From Methyloversatilis sp. (GTDB taxonomy: Bacteria; Pseudomonadota; Gammaproteobacteria; Burkholderiales; Rhodocyclaceae), in the NCBI GenBank assembly GCA_016791045.1, contig JAEUNO010000030.1, positions 1 to 64,000 on the forward strand: a DNA stretch of 64,000 nucleotides. The letters run 5' to 3'. Below, in pieces: positions 58,039 to 64,000 of this stretch. The translations under genes and the position numbers were made by a program. Within the stretch, counting starts at the first letter, position 1, and each line of letters begins with the position of its first letter. The notes under the pieces were generated by a model. The model was given only the letters and a program-made list of their open reading frames with translations. It did not search any database and was not told where the DNA came from.

Positions 58039-58635
58039 TCAAAGGGTGTCGATGAAGTTGCGGATGCCGGCCAGCAGCATTTCGATCGAGATCGCGCACA
58101 GCAGCAGTCCCATCAGACGCTCCAGCGCAGCCGTGCCGCGTTCGCCGAGCCGGCGGATCAGCGGTCCGGCGGCCAGCAGCACGACCGTGGTGACGGCCAT
58201 GGCGGCGCTCATCGCGCCCAGCCACGTGTAGAAGCGTTCCGGCTCGCGCGATACCAGCAACATCACCATGGCCATCGCCGACGGTCCGGCGATCAGCGGA
58301 ATCGCCAGCGGCACGATGAACGGCTCGCCACCCGACCACTCGCCGAACACGCCGTCCGGCTGATGAAAGATCATGCGCAGCGCGATCAGGAACAGCAGCA
58401 CGCCGCCGGCGATGCCGAGCGAAGTTTCCGACAGCTGCAGCACGCGCATGACCGATTCGCCGGCATACATGAACACCACCAGCGCCAGCCAGGCCGCGCA
58501 GCACTCGCGCAGGATGACCCGTCTGCGACGTTCCAACGGGACGTCCTTCATCAGCACCGTCATCACCGGCGCATTGCCGAACGGATCGAACAGCAACAGA
58601 AGCAGGATGCTGGCGGACAGGAAGCTATCGGACAC
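58039..58635 (-). CDS. MarC-family integral membrane protein
   Basis: A 198-aa protein with six membrane helices, matching MarC/UPF0056, including FDPFGNAPVMTVLM near the start and PLAIPLIAGPSAMAMVML in the second half. The family has no confirmed role despite its name. It is the last gene of the leftward run from leuS and converges with the antiporter. Confidence 0.92.
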   Translation of the reverse strand: MSDSFLSASILLLLLFDPFGNAPVMTVLMKDVPLERRRRVILRECCAAWLALVVFMYAGESVMRVLQLSETSLGIAGGVLLFLIALRMIFHQPDGVFGEWSGGEPFIVPLAIPLIAGPSAMAMVMLLVSREPERFYTWLGAMSAAMAVTTVVLLAAGPLIRRLGERGTAALERLMGLLLCAISIEMLLAGIRNFIDTL

Positions 58636-58712
58636 CGGTCGTCAGGGACAAGGTTCGAGGTTCAGGAGGCAAGGTGCCGGACGCGGGTGCCACCCGTTCC
58701 GCCCGGGCTTCA

Positions 58713-59969
58713 TCAACTGCGTATCTCGCCGTCGCCCAGCACCACCCACTTCTGGCTGGTCAAGCCGTCGAGGCCGACCGGGCCGCGCGCGTGGATCTTG
58801 TCGGTCGAGATGCCGATCTCCGCACCCAGCCCGTATTCGAAGCCATCGGCGAAGCGGGTCGATGCGTTGATCATCACCGACGCGGAATCGACCTCGCGGA
58901 TGAAGCGCATGGCCCGCGTGTGGTTTTCGGTGACGATGGCGTCGGTGTGCTGCGAGCCCCAGCGGTTGATGTGATCGATCGCGTCATCGAGCGAATCGAC
59001 GATGCGCACCGCGAGGATGGGCGCGAGGTATTCGGTCGCCCAGTCTTCGTCGGTGGCGGCCGTCATCGCCGGCACCAATGCGCGCGAACGTTCGCAGCCG
59101 CGCAGTTCCACGCCCTTGCCGAGATAGATGTCGGCCAGTCGACCCAGTACGCGCGGTGCGGCCGCGACATGCACAAGCAGCGTTTCCATCGTGTTGCAGG
59201 TGCCGTAGCGGTGGGTTTTCGCGTTGTCGGCGATGCGCACCGCCTTGTCGTCATCGGCGAATTCGTCGATATAGACATGGCAGTTGCCGTCCAGATGCTT
59301 GATCACCGGCACCTTGGCATCGCGAGAAATGCGCTCGATCAGGCCCTTGCCGCCGCGCGGCACGATCACGTCGACGAACTGCGGCATGGTGATCAGCTCA
59401 CCCACGGCTGCACGGTCGGTGGTATCGACCACCTGCACTGCGCTGTCAGGCAGGCCCGCCGCGACCAGACCTTCACGTACGCAGGCGGCGACCGCCTGAT
59501 TGCAGCGTGCCGCTTCCGAGCCGCCGCGCAGGATGGCGGCGTTGCCGCTCTTGAGGCACAGCGCGGCCGCATCGGCCGTCACGTTCGGCCGCGCTTCGTA
59601 GATGATGCCGATCACGCCCAGCGGCACGCGCATCCGGCCAACCGTGATGCCGCTCGGCCGGCGCTTGAAATCGGTCATTTCGCCGACCGGATCAGGCAGC
59701 GCAGCCACCTGTTCCAGACCGGTCGCCATCGCTTCCACACCCTTGGCGGTCAGCGTCAGGCGGTCGATCATTGCCGCGTCGAGACCGTTGTCGCGCGCGG
59801 CGGCTACGTCGGCCGCATTCGCTTCGAGCAGCTGCGGTGCGCGCTCACGCAGCAGTGCGGCGATACGCATCAGCGCATCGTTCTTCACCGCGGTCGACGC
59901 CTGCGCGACGACGCGTGACGCGGCCCGGGCCTGACGGCCCAGCGTATTCATGTAGTCCTTGATGTCCAT
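58713..59969 (-). CDS. proA: Gamma-glutamyl phosphate reductase
   Basis: ProA reduces glutamyl phosphate to the semialdehyde in proline synthesis. The 418-aa product has the aldehyde-dehydrogenase fold with [16 protein letters not shown], catalytic Cys258 ([14 protein letters not shown]) and a C-terminal [13 protein letters not shown]. The ATG at 59969 matches the family; the frame extends further upstream without similarity. A 159-bp gap separates it from holA. Confidence 0.96.
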   Translation of the reverse strand: MDIKDYMNTLGRQARAASRVVAQASTAVKNDALMRIAALLRERAPQLLEANAADVAAARDNGLDAAMIDRLTLTAKGVEAMATGLEQVAALPDPVGEMTDFKRRPSGITVGRMRVPLGVIGIIYEARPNVTADAAALCLKSGNAAILRGGSEAARCNQAVAACVREGLVAAGLPDSAVQVVDTTDRAAVGELITMPQFVDVIVPRGGKGLIERISRDAKVPVIKHLDGNCHVYIDEFADDDKAVRIADNAKTHRYGTCNTMETLLVHVAAAPRVLGRLADIYLGKGVELRGCERSRALVPAMTAATDEDWATEYLAPILAVRIVDSLDDAIDHINRWGSQHTDAIVTENHTRAMRFIREVDSASVMINASTRFADGFEYGLGAEIGISTDKIHARGPVGLDGLTSQKWVVLGDGEIRS

Positions 59970-60128
59970 CTTGTGTCCTGGCGTGCCCTGTAACGGTGAC
60001 TGCGGGTAAAGGCGGATGAAAGCAGAAAGCGCGGCGGTGTGCCACCGGTTTATGGCGGAGGAGGGGGCGGAGCGAAGCCCGGCAACAATCCGTCTCCCGC
60101 ATACCGCCGCCCGCATGCGTGGCAACGC

Positions 60129-61133
60129 TCAGCGCGCGCACACCCTGAGCGCGATCTGCAGGAACTCATCCCACACATCGCCGCGTGCAACCCCCTTGAT
60201 CATGCGGTCGAGCCGGGCCGCCTGCATCAGCGCCGTACGCGTGGCACCGGACGACAGCCGCGCGAGTGCGCGTCGGTAAGGCGACTGTCGGGCGCCGAAG
60301 ATGCGCGCGGTCGCGAGGGCTTCGTCGGCGCTGCGGCCGGCGTCCATTTCGGCCCGCGCGATGGCCAGCGTGCGCAGCTCGGCCACGATGATCCACAGCA
60401 CCAGCGGCGCAGCCACGCCTTCGGCGCGCAGGCCGTCGAGCAGCCGGCTGGCCCGTGCTGCATCCCCGGCCAGCAGTGCCTGACGCAGGTCTTCCACGTC
60501 GTAGCGCGCGACGTCCATCACCGCGTTGCGCACCTGTTCCAGTGTGAGCCTGCCCGGTGGATGCAGCAGTCCGAGCTTCATCACTTCCTGATTGGCAGCC
60601 AGCAGATTGCCTTCGACATGGGTCGCCATGAACTCGAGCGCGTCCCGATCCGCGCTCTGCTGCTGTCGAGCCAGGCGCGCGGCCAGCCAGTCCGGCAGGC
60701 GGTCGAGCGGCGGTGCGTTCAGCTCCATCACGACGCCGGTCGCAGACAGTGCGCCAAACCAGGCGCTCTTCTGCGCCTTCCAGTCCATCTGCGGCAGCGT
60801 GATCAACGTGACCGTGCCGGCGGGCGGGCTGGCCGCAAAGCGCGTCAGCACGTCGCCGCCGTCGCGCCCCGGCTTGCCGGTGGGAAGGCGCAGGTCGATC
60901 AGCTTGTCACCCCCGAACAGCGACATGTTGCCGGCCGCTTCGGCCAGCGCCGACCATTTGAAGTACTGCGTCACGACCAGCACTTCGCGCTCGGTGAAGC
61001 CGCGCGCGCGCGCCGCGGTGCGGATCGAATCCGCCGCTTCGATGACCAGCAGCGGTTCGTCGCCGTGCAGCACGTAAAGCGGCGCGAGCGTGCCCTTCAG
61101 GTGGCTGTCGAGCTGTTCGGCGCGCAGCTGCAT
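60129..61133 (-). CDS. holA: DNA polymerase III delta subunit
   Basis: HolA is the clamp-loader subunit that opens the sliding clamp. The 334-aa protein has a typical start (MQLRAEQLDSHLKGTLAPLYVLHGDEPLL in part) and the segment NMSLFGGDKLIDLRLP. It lies 5 bp after lptE, the conserved leuS-lptE-holA order. Confidence 0.95.
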   Translation of the reverse strand: MQLRAEQLDSHLKGTLAPLYVLHGDEPLLVIEAADSIRTAARARGFTEREVLVVTQYFKWSALAEAAGNMSLFGGDKLIDLRLPTGKPGRDGGDVLTRFAASPPAGTVTLITLPQMDWKAQKSAWFGALSATGVVMELNAPPLDRLPDWLAARLARQQQSADRDALEFMATHVEGNLLAANQEVMKLGLLHPPGRLTLEQVRNAVMDVARYDVEDLRQALLAGDAARASRLLDGLRAEGVAAPLVLWIIVAELRTLAIARAEMDAGRSADEALATARIFGARQSPYRRALARLSSGATRTALMQAARLDRMIKGVARGDVWDEFLQIALRVCAR

Positions 61134-61138
61134 GCGGG

Positions 61139-61654
61139 TCAGACAGGCCGCTTCTTGATGGCCTGAAGACGGCGAAGCAGCTGCTGCACCACATCAGCCT
61201 GCATTTCGGTGTACAGCAGCAGCTCTTCTTCCTGCTTGGCCAGCACTTCGACGTCGTTGAAGGTCAGGTCGCGTCGCACTTCGATCGTCGACACCGGCGC
61301 GATTTCCTCTCCCTTCGGGCTCCGGACCTTGAAACCGAAGCGCTGCCGCAACTGGTATTCACGCACCCGGCCGGCAGAGTTCAGGCTCAGGATGACCTTT
61401 TCGATCCGGTTTTCGGTGATGTCGATGACGGCTTCGGCGTCCTTCATTTCATCGGTGACGCGGGTCGTGCTCTGGGCGTTGATGGCGCGCCGGATCTGTG
61501 CGGTCATTTCCGCGTAGGGGCTGGCATTGATGAACACGGTTGCGAACGGCAGGTCGCGCACGCCGCGCAGCTGGAAGCCGCAGGCGCCGAGCAGCAGCGC
61601 GCTGCCGGCGGCGGCGATCAGGCCTCGGCGGACCTTGGAGTCAGGGGCAGTCAA
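61139..61654 (-). CDS. lptE: LPS-assembly lipoprotein LptE
   Basis: LptE plugs the LptD barrel and helps insert LPS into the outer membrane. The 171-aa product has a lipobox LLGAC followed by GFQLRGVRDLPF, which is typical. The start is TTG at 61654, with GGGAGA upstream; no ATG fits. It lies 14 bp after the leuS stop. Confidence 0.93.
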   Translation of the reverse strand: MTAPDSKVRRGLIAAAGSALLLGACGFQLRGVRDLPFATVFINASPYAEMTAQIRRAINAQSTTRVTDEMKDAEAVIDITENRIEKVILSLNSAGRVREYQLRQRFGFKVRSPKGEEIAPVSTIEVRRDLTFNDVEVLAKQEEELLLYTEMQADVVQQLLRRLQAIKKRPV

Positions 61655-61668
61655 ACGTTTCTCCCGCG

Positions 61669-64000
<2,332 letters not shown>

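Noticed and set aside
60020..60060. Sigma54-like TGGCACA...GCGCTT on the minus strand before proA
   Set aside because: The invariant GG and GC do not have the required 10-base spacing.

Overview
The window is 64 kb of GC-rich bacterial chromosome, almost fully coding, with short intergenic gaps (none over 300 bases), no insertion sequence, prophage or CRISPR array. Gene content and order point to a betaproteobacterium, probably Rhodocyclales-like (inference): an aa3 cytochrome oxidase cluster carrying the betaproteobacterial small proteins (small assembly protein, DUF2970, DUF2909, DUF2244, DUF2782), rpoH beside this cluster, miaB-phoH-ybeY-corC-lnt-glyQ-glyS-gmhB-plsC, and rpsU-yqeY-dnaG-rpoD.

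Layout. 1-3.8 kb (minus): a run of hypothetical-tlpA-aroQ-accB-accC-prmA, with prmA cut by the window edge. 3.9-14.7 kb (plus): mpl, DUF2244, then coxB-coxA-small protein-ctaG-DUF2970-coxC and, after a terminator, SURF1-SCO-like-ctaA-ctaB-SCO, which covers the oxidase subunits, copper delivery and heme A synthesis. 14.8-15.7 kb (minus): rpoH behind a perfect CIRCE operator. 15.8-27 kb (plus): RNA and ribosome maturation, envelope and glycyl-tRNA synthetase genes. 27-31.2 kb (minus): a two-gene signalling unit, hybrid histidine kinase plus HD-GYP response regulator. 31.3-38.6 kb (plus): a membrane-anchored TAXI-type binding protein, then an RND efflux operon whose promoter overlaps an AcrR-like palindrome. 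38.6-39.2 kb (minus): bactofilin. 39.5-43.2 kb (plus): a GlrK-QseG-GlrR type two-component system followed by a BON-domain gene with its own sigma54-type promoter and a candidate activator site. 43.3-45.1 kb: tRNA-Ile2 (CAT), a phosphodiesterase-family enzyme and a CBS-domain protein. 45.1-50 kb (minus): rpoD, dnaG, yqeY, rpsU. 50.1-53.2 kb: tsaD, plsY, folB, ogt and a chalcone-isomerase-like protein. 53.4-56.2 kb (plus): a TPR plus outer-membrane-barrel protein followed by a secreted FecR-domain protein with a beta-rich C-terminus. 56.4-58 kb: a Kef-type antiporter. 58-64 kb (minus): leuS (cut by the right edge), lptE, holA, proA, marC.

Most genes are housekeeping. The points most worth a second look are the TPR-barrel/FecR pair as a possible Slam-like (type XI) secretion unit with an unusual cargo, the perfect CIRCE on rpoH, the sigma54 promoter behind the GlrR-like activator, the AcrR-like operator on the RND operon without a local repressor, a 42-codon leader ORF that duplicates the start of accC and ends inside the accC start, a hairpin that would hide the ribosome-binding site of the CBS gene, and a 34-bp accC copy inside prmA at the left edge that may be an assembly or recombination junction.
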